56,810 nucleotides of DNA from an uncultured Bacteroidota bacterium (lineage in GTDB: Bacteria; Bacteroidota; Bacteroidia; Chitinophagales; Chitinophagaceae), in contig CAIRES010000069.1 of NCBI GenBank assembly GCA_903877645.1, positions 1 through 56,810 of the forward strand, read 5' to 3'. Below, piece after piece: positions 34,044 to 44,058 of the stretch (positions are counted from its first letter, which is position 1; each line of letters starts with the position of its first letter). Under the pieces are notes generated by a model that saw only the letters and a program-made list of their open reading frames with translations, made no database searches and was not told the DNA's origin. The position numbers and the translations under genes were made by a program.

Positions 34044-37000
34044 ATGAAAAAACTCTATTTCTCTTCTCTGATCATTTTGCTGGGCGGCCTGTTGCAGCAA
34101 GGCTTTGCGCAAGTAACATCATTTTCATATTCAGGTTCGGTTGTCAACTATACAATTCCGTCTGGTGTTACGAGTATTAGTATCCTTGGTGCAGGGGCAC
34201 AGGGAGGCTCTCAAACATATTCCGGTTATACAGGCGGTAAGGGTGCGATCATGCAGGGAAATTTTGCCGTTATACCCGGCCATGTATTGAGTATTTTAGT
34301 AGGGCAGCAGCCAACCGCAGGCACCTATTTAGGTGGCGGTGGCGGTGGCACATTTGTATGGGATAATGCAAGTACTGCACTTCCACTGATAGCTGCCGGC
34401 GGCGGCGGCGGCGGCGGTATGTTCACTACCAATGGCATCGATGCAGTAACAACAACGAACGGTACAAACGGTGGCGGTGGCACTACATACGGTGGTGCCG
34501 GTACAGGCGGTAATGGAGGCACTACAGTGGGTAGTTATGGCGGCGGCGGCGGTGCTGCGGGTTGCGGTTGGTTATCAAATGGTGCAAATGGTTTTGGCTG
34601 TGGTAGTGCGATCGGCGGAGCAACTCCATTAAGCGGCGGTGCAGGCGGTTCATACGCAGGCAGTTCCGGATATGATGGCAATGGCGGCTATGGTGGTGGC
34701 GGCGGTAGCCAGGGTATTTGTAGTTATGCCGGCGCTGGTGGCGGTGGCGGATACAGTGGTGGTGGCGCTGGCGAATATAATAGCTCTTATAATGCAGATG
34801 CCGGCGGTGGCGGCGGATCTTACAATGGCGGTACAAGCCAGGTGAATAGTGTGGGCAATACAACTAACGGTTATGTTGTGATCACGGTTTTGTGTACTGC
34901 ACCGGGTACGATAGTAGGAACACCTCCCGCATGTTTAGGATCAAGTGCAACCTTAACTAATCCCGCAGCAGGTGGAGTAGGCACTTGGGTGAGCAGTAAC
35001 AGTAGCGTGGCAACAGTCAATGCTTCTACAGGTGTTGTAAATGGCGTAGGTTTGGGTACTGCAATAATTACTTACAACGAAATAAATCCTTGCGGGGGAA
35101 CAGCCGCTTTGCAAACAGTACCTGTAACAATAAATCCATTACCGGCTGCAATAACCGGCACAATGAAAGTTTGCTCAGGCCTCACAACGGCATTGAGTGA
35201 TGTCGGCACAGGTACTTGGGTGAGCACTGTTCCGGGCGTAGCTACGGTTTCTCCATCGGGTGTTGTATTTGGTGTACTGGCGGGTACAACAACGATCAGT
35301 TATACACTTAATACCGGTTGTGCACCGGCTACTACAGTTGTAACGGTGAATACAAACCCTGCACCAATAACAGGGGTATTTTCTGTTTGCGCAGCGGGCT
35401 CTACAACAAGCTTAGGTGAAACAGTAACCGGCGGTATCTGGAACAGCGGTACAACATCATCAGCAACCGTCAATGCCGGAACCGGTTTAGTGACCGGTGT
35501 AGCTGCAGGTACTTCAAATATCACTTATACAATGACAGGTGGATGTACGAAAACGGCAACAGTGACAGTTAATCCGCTGCCGGCGCCCATTTCGGGGGTA
35601 AGTGCGGGTGTATGTGTAGGTGGTACCACAACATTAACCGATGGTACGAGTGGTGGCACCTGGAGCAGTAGTAATATAGCACAGGCAAGTATTGATATTT
35701 CATCCGGTGTGGTATCTGGGTATTTTGTGAGTACCCCGGTTATTAGCTATACTTTAGGCACTACCGGTTGCAAAGTATCTGCGCCAATTGTAGTAAACCC
35801 GGCTGCTACGGCGATAACGGGTATATTGAGTGCATGTATTGGCTCAACTACTTCACTATCAGATGCGGGTGGCGGTGCCTGGAGCAGCAGCAATACAGCA
35901 GTAGCCACAGTTGGTTTATATAGCGGCTTGGTTTCCGGCATTTCGATCGGCTCTTCTACGATCACTTACACTTTACCAACAGGTTGTTATGCAACGACAG
36001 TTGTACCGGTTAACCAACTTCCTATTGCATATACTATGACAGGCGGTGGTGGTTATTGCCCCGGTGGCGCAGGTGTTCATATAGGCCTCAGCTATTCGGA
36101 TGCAGGCATTTACTACCAGTTGTTCCAGGGTACTACGGCAGTAAGTGCTCTTATATCGGGTTCCAGCTCCAGCCTGGATTTTGGTGTATACAGCATACCG
36201 GGAACATACACAGTACAAGCTACTAACGGGATCACAGGGTGTACCAGTAATATGACAGGGTCAAAGACAGTATCTATAAGTACACAGCCAACAGCTTATG
36301 ATGTGATCGGCGGTGGCGGCTTTTGTTTTGGCCACGCAGGCCCTAATGTAGGTACAGATGGTTCTGATGTAGGTGTTCATTATCAATTATACCTCGGTAC
36401 AACTGCCGTGGGCTCACCTGTAACAGGCACCGGCCCCGGTATAAGTTTCGGTGTATTTTCAACCATCGGCACTTATACTGTGATTGGTACAAATACCACT
36501 ACCGGTTGCAGCACTACAATGACGAGCAATGCAACTATTTATAACTACCCTGCACCAACACCTTATATAGTAGGCGGCACGGGTGGCTATTGCGCAGGCA
36601 CCAGCGGTGCCGTTATTAAATTACTGGGTTCTGATGGCGGTTCTCACTACCAGTTGGCACGCGGCACTACAAATGTAGGTACTGCTGTAACCAGTGGCAC
36701 TACAGGAGATACGCTTAGTTTCCCGCCGCAAACAATTGCCGGCACTTATACTATAACAGCAACTGATGGAGCTTACGGATGTGTTGCAGGTATGCCGGGG
36801 AGCGTTACCGTAGCTATCGAGCCATTGCCTGCGGCATCTGTTGTAACGGGTGGTGGCAGTTATTGTACGGGTAGCCCTGCTCCGCACATCGGCGTGACTT
36901 TTGGTACTACCGGGATCAATTATATATTGTACAACCCATCTGCCAGCCCGATAGCAACAGTAGCCGGTGCGAGTACAAGTCTTGACTTTGGCGTAGTATC

Positions 37001-39785
37001 TGCAGCAGGTACTTATACAGTTGTAGGCGTGAATCCAACTACTGGCTGTACTAATAACATGACAGGCACGCCAACTATAACTATCAATACACCTCCGGGT
37101 GGATTCAGTGTTTTGGGCGGAGGATCTTATTGTCTTGGTGGTGCAGGCAGAGACGTTTCATTGTTCTCGTCAGAATCGGGCATCCGTTACCAGCTTTACA
37201 AAGGATCAACTCCGGTAGGTAGTTATCATACGGGTACGGGGTCAGGTATTGACTATGGATTTTTGACCACTCCAGGTACTTACACAGTACTGGCAACCAA
37301 CCCTACATCTTCATGTACCACATTGATGAGTGGCAGCGCTACAATAAGCGTAAACCCGCTGCCTGCTAATCATACAGTATCCGGTGGCGGCCATTATTGC
37401 TCAGGCGGTACAGGATTGCACATAAATATTGCGGGTTCTAATGCAGGGATCGTTTACCAGTTGATGCTTACCGGTACTCCTGTATCAGGAGGATTGATAC
37501 CTGGAAACGGCGGCTCACTTGACTACGGTTTGCATACTGATGCAGGTGCTTATACAGTTGTTGCCACAGACACGATAGCTGGTTGCACTGCTAATATGCC
37601 AGGTATTCCTACGATCAGTGTTGATGTATTACCGGCGGCATACAATGTAACGGGAGGTGGCAATTATTGTCCCGGTACTACAGGTGTTCATGTAGGCCTT
37701 GACGGATCTAATACCGGTATTATCTATAAATTGTACAATGGAGGTTTTGTGGGTTCTAATTCAGGTACAGGTGCAGCGCTGGACTTCGGCCTGAAGACAG
37801 CCGTAGGAAGCTACACAGTAGTGGCTAGCAACGCGCTTACAGGCTGTGTCAACAATATGAATCTTTCAGCCCCTGTTGCCCTTAGCCCATTACCGGCAGA
37901 CCAGGCATTATCAGCCAGTGGCAGTTATTGCGCAGGTGGTGCAGGTCTTGATGTAGCGTTACTTACGTCAGCCACCGGTATCCAATACCAGTTATTTTAT
38001 GGTTCAACATCTACGGGTAGTACAATGACAGGAGCAGGCAGCACCGTAGATTTTGGTAGCTTCACGGGAGCTGGTACGTATAGGGTATTCGCTACTGACC
38101 CTGCCACTAGATGCAGTACGTTCATGTCTTCTGTTATGAATATCAACGTGGTTAGTCCTACAGTATTCACTGTTACAGGTGGTGGTAATTTCTGTGCCGG
38201 AGCAGCAGGTGTACATGTAATACTTACTGGTACTGCAACAAATGATGCCTACCAGCTTTTTGTTGACGGATCACCAACCGGCACTTCAATTAACGGATCG
38301 GGCTCTTCGCTTGATTTTGGATTGATAACCACGGCCGGCACATACACTGTGCAGGCGATCGATACAACTTTAGGTTGCCTCGCCAGCATGGCCAGCAGCG
38401 CTATTGTAGGTATCAATGCCCTTCCTACGGTAGATTCAGTGACAGGAAGTGGCAATTACTGTGTTGGTGGCCTTGGCCTTCACATCGGCCTCAATGCGTC
38501 TTCTACAGGTATTTTTTACCAATTGCGTAATGGCGGAGTCACCTCAGGTTTACCAGTGGCCGGCACAGGTTCATCACTTGATTTCGGAATAAAAACAGTT
38601 GGCGCCTACTCAGTAGTTGCTACGGATGCTTCAACAGGGTGTCTTGATACGATGGAAAACACCGCACTGGTAAATACAACACCATTGCCAACAGCTTATG
38701 CGCTCACAGCAACGGATAGCGGATATTACTGTGCTACAGGTTCCGGTGTGCACATATCGCTTTCTAATTCTGACGGGACTATTAATTATCAATTATTCAG
38801 GGGTTCAACACCTATAGGTACTTTAGTTACAGGCACAGGCTCATCCATAGACCTGGGTTTGCAATCCATTGCCGGTACCTATACGGTAATAGGTACTGAT
38901 GCTACATCGGCTTGTACGGGTTCAATGGCTAATAACATAGTTGTGAACATTATACCACTTCCAATTGTTCATACTGTTACCGGCGGCGGCGGCTACTGCC
39001 TGGCAGGTGGCACAGGGGTACACGTAGGCCTCAACACATCTGACGGAGGTATTTACTATACCCTGTATCATAATGGTTCACCGGTTGATTCTCTTTTTGG
39101 TGTAAACGGTGCGTTGGATTTTGGCTTGTATACTGCTGTTGGTACTTACACAGTAATAGGCAACAGCCAGATCACATACTGCCCTAACACAATGTTTGGT
39201 AATGCCAATGTGTTTATCGATACGCTGCTTACACCTAATGTTTTGATCCGCGCTTTCCCCGGCAATGGCGTTGGTGTATGGCACATTGATTCTATTGATG
39301 TTTCTGTTACAAATGGCGGTACCAATCCTACATACCAGTGGGTGATCAATGGTAATGTTATAGCAGGTGCTACTACCTCATCGTTTACCAACCATGAGTT
39401 CTTTAACAATGATTCAGTGGCTTGTATGGTAACAGCAAGCGGCCCGTGTGGTGGCCTCACTACTACTAAATATGTGATCATTAAATTGCTGGCTGTAGGT
39501 GTAACACAGGTATCATCTGCAACAAGTGATGTGAAACTGGTCCCTAATCCTAATAAAGGCACATTCAGCGTAAAGGGCAACCTGGGCACTACAATAGACC
39601 AGGAAGTATCGCTGGAGGTAACTAATATGCTGGGCCAGGTAGTATACAGCAGCAAAACAATGACACAGAACGGAAATATTGATGAGCATATACAGTTGGG
39701 TAACAACCTGCCAAACGGCATGTACATCCTCGATCTGCGCTCCGGCACAGAAAAGACAGTGTTCCATTTCGTGATAGAACAATAG
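34044..39785 (+). CDS. Giant secreted repeat protein with T9SS sorting domain (copy 2)
   Basis: 1913 residues and the same architecture as copy 1: signal peptide (1-22), Gly-rich domain (~49-269), five Big_2-like domains (~286-656), twelve repeats of about 88 residues (~661-1727), an Ig-like segment (QWVINGNVIAGATT) and a type A T9SS sorting domain (~1828-1913, LVPNPNKGTFSVKG). The first seven codons are identical to copy 1. The number of modules is equal although individual repeats have diverged, so a whole gene duplicated after the array was built. Both are likely surface-exposed structural or adhesive proteins. Confidence 0.9.
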   Translation: MKKLYFSSLIILLGGLLQQGFAQVTSFSYSGSVVNYTIPSGVTSISILGAGAQGGSQTYSGYTGGKGAIMQGNFAVIPGHVLSILVGQQPTAGTYLGGGGGGTFVWDNASTALPLIAAGGGGGGGMFTTNGIDAVTTTNGTNGGGGTTYGGAGTGGNGGTTVGSYGGGGGAAGCGWLSNGANGFGCGSAIGGATPLSGGAGGSYAGSSGYDGNGGYGGGGGSQGICSYAGAGGGGGYSGGGAGEYNSSYNADAGGGGGSYNGGTSQVNSVGNTTNGYVVITVLCTAPGTIVGTPPACLGSSATLTNPAAGGVGTWVSSNSSVATVNASTGVVNGVGLGTAIITYNEINPCGGTAALQTVPVTINPLPAAITGTMKVCSGLTTALSDVGTGTWVSTVPGVATVSPSGVVFGVLAGTTTISYTLNTGCAPATTVVTVNTNPAPITGVFSVCAAGSTTSLGETVTGGIWNSGTTSSATVNAGTGLVTGVAAGTSNITYTMTGGCTKTATVTVNPLPAPISGVSAGVCVGGTTTLTDGTSGGTWSSSNIAQASIDISSGVVSGYFVSTPVISYTLGTTGCKVSAPIVVNPAATAITGILSACIGSTTSLSDAGGGAWSSSNTAVATVGLYSGLVSGISIGSSTITYTLPTGCYATTVVPVNQLPIAYTMTGGGGYCPGGAGVHIGLSYSDAGIYYQLFQGTTAVSALISGSSSSLDFGVYSIPGTYTVQATNGITGCTSNMTGSKTVSISTQPTAYDVIGGGGFCFGHAGPNVGTDGSDVGVHYQLYLGTTAVGSPVTGTGPGISFGVFSTIGTYTVIGTNTTTGCSTTMTSNATIYNYPAPTPYIVGGTGGYCAGTSGAVIKLLGSDGGSHYQLARGTTNVGTAVTSGTTGDTLSFPPQTIAGTYTITATDGAYGCVAGMPGSVTVAIEPLPAASVVTGGGSYCTGSPAPHIGVTFGTTGINYILYNPSASPIATVAGASTSLDFGVVSAAGTYTVVGVNPTTGCTNNMTGTPTITINTPPGGFSVLGGGSYCLGGAGRDVSLFSSESGIRYQLYKGSTPVGSYHTGTGSGIDYGFLTTPGTYTVLATNPTSSCTTLMSGSATISVNPLPANHTVSGGGHYCSGGTGLHINIAGSNAGIVYQLMLTGTPVSGGLIPGNGGSLDYGLHTDAGAYTVVATDTIAGCTANMPGIPTISVDVLPAAYNVTGGGNYCPGTTGVHVGLDGSNTGIIYKLYNGGFVGSNSGTGAALDFGLKTAVGSYTVVASNALTGCVNNMNLSAPVALSPLPADQALSASGSYCAGGAGLDVALLTSATGIQYQLFYGSTSTGSTMTGAGSTVDFGSFTGAGTYRVFATDPATRCSTFMSSVMNINVVSPTVFTVTGGGNFCAGAAGVHVILTGTATNDAYQLFVDGSPTGTSINGSGSSLDFGLITTAGTYTVQAIDTTLGCLASMASSAIVGINALPTVDSVTGSGNYCVGGLGLHIGLNASSTGIFYQLRNGGVTSGLPVAGTGSSLDFGIKTVGAYSVVATDASTGCLDTMENTALVNTTPLPTAYALTATDSGYYCATGSGVHISLSNSDGTINYQLFRGSTPIGTLVTGTGSSIDLGLQSIAGTYTVIGTDATSACTGSMANNIVVNIIPLPIVHTVTGGGGYCLAGGTGVHVGLNTSDGGIYYTLYHNGSPVDSLFGVNGALDFGLYTAVGTYTVIGNSQITYCPNTMFGNANVFIDTLLTPNVLIRAFPGNGVGVWHIDSIDVSVTNGGTNPTYQWVINGNVIAGATTSSFTNHEFFNNDSVACMVTASGPCGGLTTTKYVIIKLLAVGVTQVSSATSDVKLVPNPNKGTFSVKGNLGTTIDQEVSLEVTNMLGQVVYSSKTMTQNGNIDEHIQLGNNLPNGMYILDLRSGTEKTVFHFVIEQ
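34398..34417 (+). repeat. In-frame GGC microsatellite of copy 2
   Basis: A run of six and two-thirds GGC units in the Gly-rich domain encodes consecutive Gly. It is independent in position from those of copy 1. Confidence 0.65.
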
Positions 39786-39800
39786 TCCTTCAGTACAGAC

Positions 39801-39844
39801 TATAAAAGAGAAAGGGCCGCGATCGCGGCCCTTTCTCTTTTATA
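39801..39844. terminator. 44-bp perfect palindrome, bidirectional terminator
   Basis: From TATAAAAGAGAAAGGGCC to its exact complement, centred on GCGATCGC. T-rich outer arms serve as T-tracts in both directions, so it ends both the T9SS gene (15 nt upstream) and polA (13 nt to the right, minus strand). Confidence 0.9.
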
Positions 39845-39857
39845 TTTTTTGTGAAAC

Positions 39858-42710
39858 TTAGTGCGCCTGCAACCACGTATCACCCACACCTGTTTCTGCA
39901 TTGATGGGCACATCGTTAGGCAGCTTCATAGCGCTTTCCATACATTCTTTGATCAGCGCCTTGGCCTGCTCCGTTTCTTCGCGCGGCACATCAAATACAA
40001 GCTCATCATGCACTTGCAGTATCATACGGGTGCGCATATTGGTTTTCTTCAGCTCGCGGTGTGCTGCTATCATGGCCAGTTTGATCATGTCGGCTGCTGT
40101 GCCTTGTATCGGCATGTTGATGGCATTTCGCTCTGCGTAGCCGCGTACAGTAAAGTTGGCAGAATATATGTCTTTGAGCCAGCGCTTGCGGCCCATTACT
40201 GTTTCCACATAGCCATGCTCCTTGGCAAAGTTGATGGAGCGGTCCATGTATTGCTTTACAGACGGGTATTGTGTAAAGTAGTTGTCAATGATAGTTTTGG
40301 CCTCAGTGCGGCTCACCCCTATATTTTCTGCGAGCCCGAACGCAGACTGGCCGTAGATAATACCGAAGTTGACTGCCTTGGCTGCTCGCCTCATGTCTTT
40401 GGTCACGTCCTGCTCAGGCACATTATAAACCTTTGCGGCAGTGGCGGTGTGTATATCTTTATTTTCTTTGAAGGCATTTATCATTGCCTCATCGCCACTG
40501 ATGGCTGCAACAATGCGCAGCTCTATCTGGGAATAATCGGCAGAAATGAGGCAGTGGCCGTTATCGCGCGGAATGAAGGCTTTTCTTATTTCGCGGCCCC
40601 GCTCGGTGCGTATCGGTATGTTCTGTAGGTTGGGGTTGTTGCTGCTCAGCCTGCCGGTAACGGCTACGGCCTGGTTGTAGCTGGTATGCAGCCTGCCTGT
40701 GCGCGGATTGATAAGACCCGGGAGCGAATCTACGTAGGTACTTTTAAGTTTAGTGAGCTCGCGATACGCCAGTATATCTTCTACTACCTGGTGCTTATGG
40801 CGCATCTTTTGTAGTATGTCCTCTCCGGTAGCATACTGGCCTGTCTTTGTTTTTTTCTGCCCGGCATCAATTTTCATTACCTCGAATAAAACCTCGCCCA
40901 ACTGCTTCGGGGACCCTATATTGAACTTCACACCGGCATGGTTATAGATATTTTCCTCTGCCTGCCTGATGTCCTTTTCAAGGTCTTTAGAATAGACGTT
41001 CAGAAAATTCACATCAAGGTTCACTCCCTCGTATTCCATATCTGTAAGCACGGGCACCAGCGGATCTTCTATCTCGTCAAAAACCCGCTTCACTTCATTC
41101 TTCAGCAGCATGGGGTCAAATACCTGTTTCAGTTGCAGGGTTACATCCGCATCCTCAGCGGCATATTCCTTCACTTGTTCCAAAGGTGCATCGCGCATAG
41201 ACAACTGGCTCTTACCTTTTTTGCCGATCAGTGTTTCTATAGATACCGGTTGGTAGTTGAGGTATTTCATACTCAGCATATCCATGCTGCGCTTGCCATC
41301 CGGGTCTATCACATAGTTGGCCAGCATGGTATCATAGATACTGCCTTTCAATTCAAAGCCCAGCCATTTGAGCATCAGCATATCATACTTGATGTTTTGG
41401 CCGACCCATAAAATATCTTTTCTTTCAAATAATGGTCTGAAACGCTCTATTATTTCAATGACTTTATCCCGTTCGGCAGGTACTGTTACAAAATACCCGC
41501 TGCCTGTAGCATAACTAAAGCTCATGCCTACCAGGTCGGCAAGGTTGGCATCAATATCCGTAGTTTCGGTATCGAAGGCTATTTCTTTTTGCGCTGATAA
41601 TTTTTGAAGCAGGCTTTCTATTTCTTCTGTCGTCGTGACAAGCTGATAGTCGTGTGGCACCTGGTCTATCGTGAGAAAGTTTCCGGAAAAAGTTTCCGGT
41701 TCTTCTTCTATCGAAACAGTTACTTGTGTTTCGATGCTCACTGCAGTCGATCTTTTTTGTTGTATCGCATTTCCGAAGAGGTCTGTAGAAACCGGACCTT
41801 TGGGCGTTGAGGCATTCCATATATCCTGGTCAGTGCTTACTGTACCTAATACACGCCGGGCAAGCGTACGGAATTCCAGTTCGTTAAATACTTCAGTAAG
41901 TACATCAGTATTTTTTTCTTTGACTCTGAAGTCCTCTTCGTGAAATGGCACAGGTACATTGGTAATGATCGTAGCCAGCTTCTTAGACAGTATCGCATTG
42001 TCCTTGCCATTGCGCACCTTCTCGCCCACAGCGCCCTTTATTTTATCAGCATTGGCGATCATGTTTTCTATATTGTCGTACTCAGCGAGCAATTTTGCAG
42101 CAGTCTTCTCGCCAATGCCGGGTATGCCGGGTATATTGTCCACAGCATCGCCCATTAGGCCCAGCATATCTATCACCTGGTCTACACGCTTGATACCCCA
42201 CTTAGTACATACCTGCTCCGGGCCCAGTATTTCGGGCCTGTCGCCGGAGATGGGCTTGTACATAAAGATCTGGTCACGTACTATCTGGCCATAATCCTTA
42301 TCCGGCGTTACCATATACACGGTATAGCCTAATGCCGCTGACTCAAGTGCCAGTGAGCCAATGATGTCATCTGCCTCGAATCCATCTAATTCAAGGCAGG
42401 GCAGGTTAAACCCTTTAATGATGCGTTTGATATCAGGGATCGCTGCAGAAAGGTCTTCAGGTGTTTCCTGCCTGTTCGCCTTATACGCCGGGAAATCGAT
42501 GTGACGTTCTGTGGCTGCATGCGTATCAAACACCACCGCAAGGTGTGTGGGCTTCTCTTTATTGATGAGGTCAAGCAGGGTGGTTGTAAACCCAAACTGT
42601 GCGTTGGTGTTCTTGCCCTTGCTGGTAATGCGGGGGCTGCGTATCAGAGCATAGTAGGCGCGGTAAATAAGCGCATAGGCATCAAGTAAAAAAAGCTTCT
42701 TTTCAGGCAT
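39858..42710 (-). CDS. polA: DNA polymerase I
   Basis: 950 residues in three domains. The 5'-3' exonuclease (1-~290) shows LLDAYALIYRAYYAL and DNIPGIPGIGEKTA. The 3'-5' proofreading domain (~345-530) keeps FDTETTDID near 380 and a later YAAEDADVT, so it is probably active. The polymerase domain shows motif A SADYSQIELR near 722, motif B RRAAKAVNFGIIYGQSAFGL near 780 and motif C VHDELVFD near 900. It fills gaps and removes RNA primers in replication and repair. A promoter box lies directly before the ATG. Confidence 0.97.
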   Translation of the reverse strand: MPEKKLFLLDAYALIYRAYYALIRSPRITSKGKNTNAQFGFTTTLLDLINKEKPTHLAVVFDTHAATERHIDFPAYKANRQETPEDLSAAIPDIKRIIKGFNLPCLELDGFEADDIIGSLALESAALGYTVYMVTPDKDYGQIVRDQIFMYKPISGDRPEILGPEQVCTKWGIKRVDQVIDMLGLMGDAVDNIPGIPGIGEKTAAKLLAEYDNIENMIANADKIKGAVGEKVRNGKDNAILSKKLATIITNVPVPFHEEDFRVKEKNTDVLTEVFNELEFRTLARRVLGTVSTDQDIWNASTPKGPVSTDLFGNAIQQKRSTAVSIETQVTVSIEEEPETFSGNFLTIDQVPHDYQLVTTTEEIESLLQKLSAQKEIAFDTETTDIDANLADLVGMSFSYATGSGYFVTVPAERDKVIEIIERFRPLFERKDILWVGQNIKYDMLMLKWLGFELKGSIYDTMLANYVIDPDGKRSMDMLSMKYLNYQPVSIETLIGKKGKSQLSMRDAPLEQVKEYAAEDADVTLQLKQVFDPMLLKNEVKRVFDEIEDPLVPVLTDMEYEGVNLDVNFLNVYSKDLEKDIRQAEENIYNHAGVKFNIGSPKQLGEVLFEVMKIDAGQKKTKTGQYATGEDILQKMRHKHQVVEDILAYRELTKLKSTYVDSLPGLINPRTGRLHTSYNQAVAVTGRLSSNNPNLQNIPIRTERGREIRKAFIPRDNGHCLISADYSQIELRIVAAISGDEAMINAFKENKDIHTATAAKVYNVPEQDVTKDMRRAAKAVNFGIIYGQSAFGLAENIGVSRTEAKTIIDNYFTQYPSVKQYMDRSINFAKEHGYVETVMGRKRWLKDIYSANFTVRGYAERNAINMPIQGTAADMIKLAMIAAHRELKKTNMRTRMILQVHDELVFDVPREETEQAKALIKECMESAMKLPNDVPINAETGVGDTWLQAH

Positions 42711-42714
42711 ATTG

Positions 42715-42746
42715 CTAAGGTAGGCCTGTTATTGCAAAAAGTCAAA
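42715..42746 (-). promoter_or_regulatory. polA promoter
   Basis: On the minus strand TTTG (42746-42743), a 20-nt spacer and TACCTTAG (42722-42715, one mismatch from TAnnTTTG) end 4 nt before the ATG. The transcript would be leaderless or nearly so. Confidence 0.5.
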
Positions 42747-42826
42747 AAGGTAAAATGCGGGGATGAAATATAGATGATAAAAACAACTATTGCCGCGCAA
42801 AAATGTAATTTCACAAAAAACCAATT

Positions 42827-43261
42827 ATGAAACAGCAAAGCTATTCAAGCCACAGCAGGTATGTACCCGGATTCCATTTTATTACAGGTGGCCTCATAAT
42901 TGCGGTGCTGGTTCTATCCATCATCAACCTGGTGCAGCAATTCTGTAACCCCGGTATGCTATATACAGGCGTGATGCCGTTGCTGGTAGCAGTGATACTG
43001 GTATTGCTGTTCTGGTACAGCCGCACATTTGCGGTAAAGGTGCAGGACCGCGCCATACATACCGAGGAAAGCCTGAGGCATTATACCATGACACAGAAAC
43101 CACTCGATAACCGACTTACCCGCTCGCAAGTGATAGCGCTGCGTTTTGCACCCGATGAGGAGTTTGTAGAGCTTGCCAGCCGGGCGCTTGCCGAGAACAT
43201 GAGTGGCAACGATATAAAGAAAGCCATAAAGCAATGGAGAGCAGACCATCACCGGGCATAA
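42827..43261 (+). CDS. DUF6526-type membrane protein
   Basis: 144 residues. Two TM spans (about 19-36 and 48-64) are followed by a conserved helical tail: VKVQDRAIHTEESLRHY, TRSQVIALRFAPDEEFVELASRALAENMS and IKKAIKQWRADHHR. This matches DUF6526, found mainly in Bacteroidota; the function is unknown. It is divergent from polA, and 116 nt separate the two start codons. Confidence 0.75.
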   Translation: MKQQSYSSHSRYVPGFHFITGGLIIAVLVLSIINLVQQFCNPGMLYTGVMPLLVAVILVLLFWYSRTFAVKVQDRAIHTEESLRHYTMTQKPLDNRLTRSQVIALRFAPDEEFVELASRALAENMSGNDIKKAIKQWRADHHRA

Positions 43262-43264
43262 ACG

Positions 43265-43684
43265 CTAAAGGATCAGTACAGTAAGCAGGAGCATAATAGC
43301 TATACGCATTATTTTTGGAAAGGCCACGTTGATCACGTGGCCTTCTTCATTGCCATGAGGGTCGAAGTGGTGATCGGCATCTATAGAAGGCAGCAGGCCG
43401 GGCAGGCTGATGATATTAGAAGCACTGCCTCCCTCATCATTTTCGCTGCCTGCGTCTGCTATAATTTCATTGTTGCGGATGAGGATAGTATCTGCAATCG
43501 GATTACTGCCCTTAATGGCTGCACTATGGCTTGAGGTCATGGTAGTATTCAGTAAGGTGTCGCAAATACCCGCTTTATTGATGCAGCCGGGCAGGAAAAC
43601 GATAATAACTGAAAGGATAAATGCCTTGCGCAGGCTGTAGCGGCTGATCTTAGCGGCTGAAAATGAAGTAAAAATGCTGTTCAT
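43265..43684 (-). CDS. Putative lipoprotein with hydrophobic C terminus
   Basis: 139 residues. The N-terminal ~33 residues are a signal peptide with a lipobox, FLPGC. The mature part is polar and Asn/His rich (SIDADHHFDPHGNEEGHVIN), and the last 16 residues are hydrophobic (MRIAIMLLLTVLIL). I recognise no family. A 10-bp inverted repeat (43320-43344) lies inside the 3' codons. Doubt remains because the frame ends 3 nt from the convergent gene and no homologue is evident. Confidence 0.45.
   Translation of the reverse strand: MNSIFTSFSAAKISRYSLRKAFILSVIIVFLPGCINKAGICDTLLNTTMTSSHSAAIKGSNPIADTILIRNNEIIADAGSENDEGGSASNIISLPGLLPSIDADHHFDPHGNEEGHVINVAFPKIMRIAIMLLLTVLIL
43320..43344. repeat. Inverted repeat inside the 3' end of the lipoprotein frame
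   Basis: AAGGCCACGT-TGATC-ACGTGGCCTT is a perfect 10-bp stem with a 5-nt loop, 59 nt after the stop of the DUF6526 gene. It could terminate that plus-strand gene, though only CTTC follows instead of a T-tract. Confidence 0.4.
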
Positions 43685-44058
43685 AAAGATTGATTTAAGT
43701 GTTAGAAATTGTTTGATTTTCTAACACAAAAGTCTATCGGATATGAGGGCTGATAGCCCGTACTATAGCGGTTTTTAGGGCAGTATTATCCCCTTGCGGC
43801 AAGTGTTATTTACAGCAGTAAAGTACCTCCTTTTTCACGCACAAAACACATGTATATTATACGTACCAAACGTACGCTGTAAACAACACCCAAAAAGCGG
43901 GAGAAACACCCCCAAAACACTGCGAGGGGAAATCACATAAAAAATACGGGAAAAATACGGTGCATGCCAGCGGGGCAGCCACCTACTTTTACATCACAAT
44001 AACAAAGACATACTATTAAACACAAAAAACATTTATTAATTTCATTTTTAAAACACAC
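43685..44058. other. Intergenic region before the AT-rich cassette
   Basis: About 370 bases without a convincing gene. It contains the inverted repeat at 43699-43727, a short GGGC-TGATA-GCCC hairpin (43747-43759), ATACGTACCAAACGTACG (near 43859-43876) and, at 43984-43991, TACTTTTA, one mismatch from the -7 box, as a possible promoter for the cassette. Confidence 0.4.
43699..43727. promoter_or_regulatory. Inverted repeat in the 5' region of the lipoprotein gene
   Basis: GTGTTAGAAA and its exact complement flank a 9-nt AT-rich spacer, 15 nt upstream of the minus-strand ATG at 43684. Symmetry and position fit an operator or an mRNA hairpin near the start. Confidence 0.4.
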
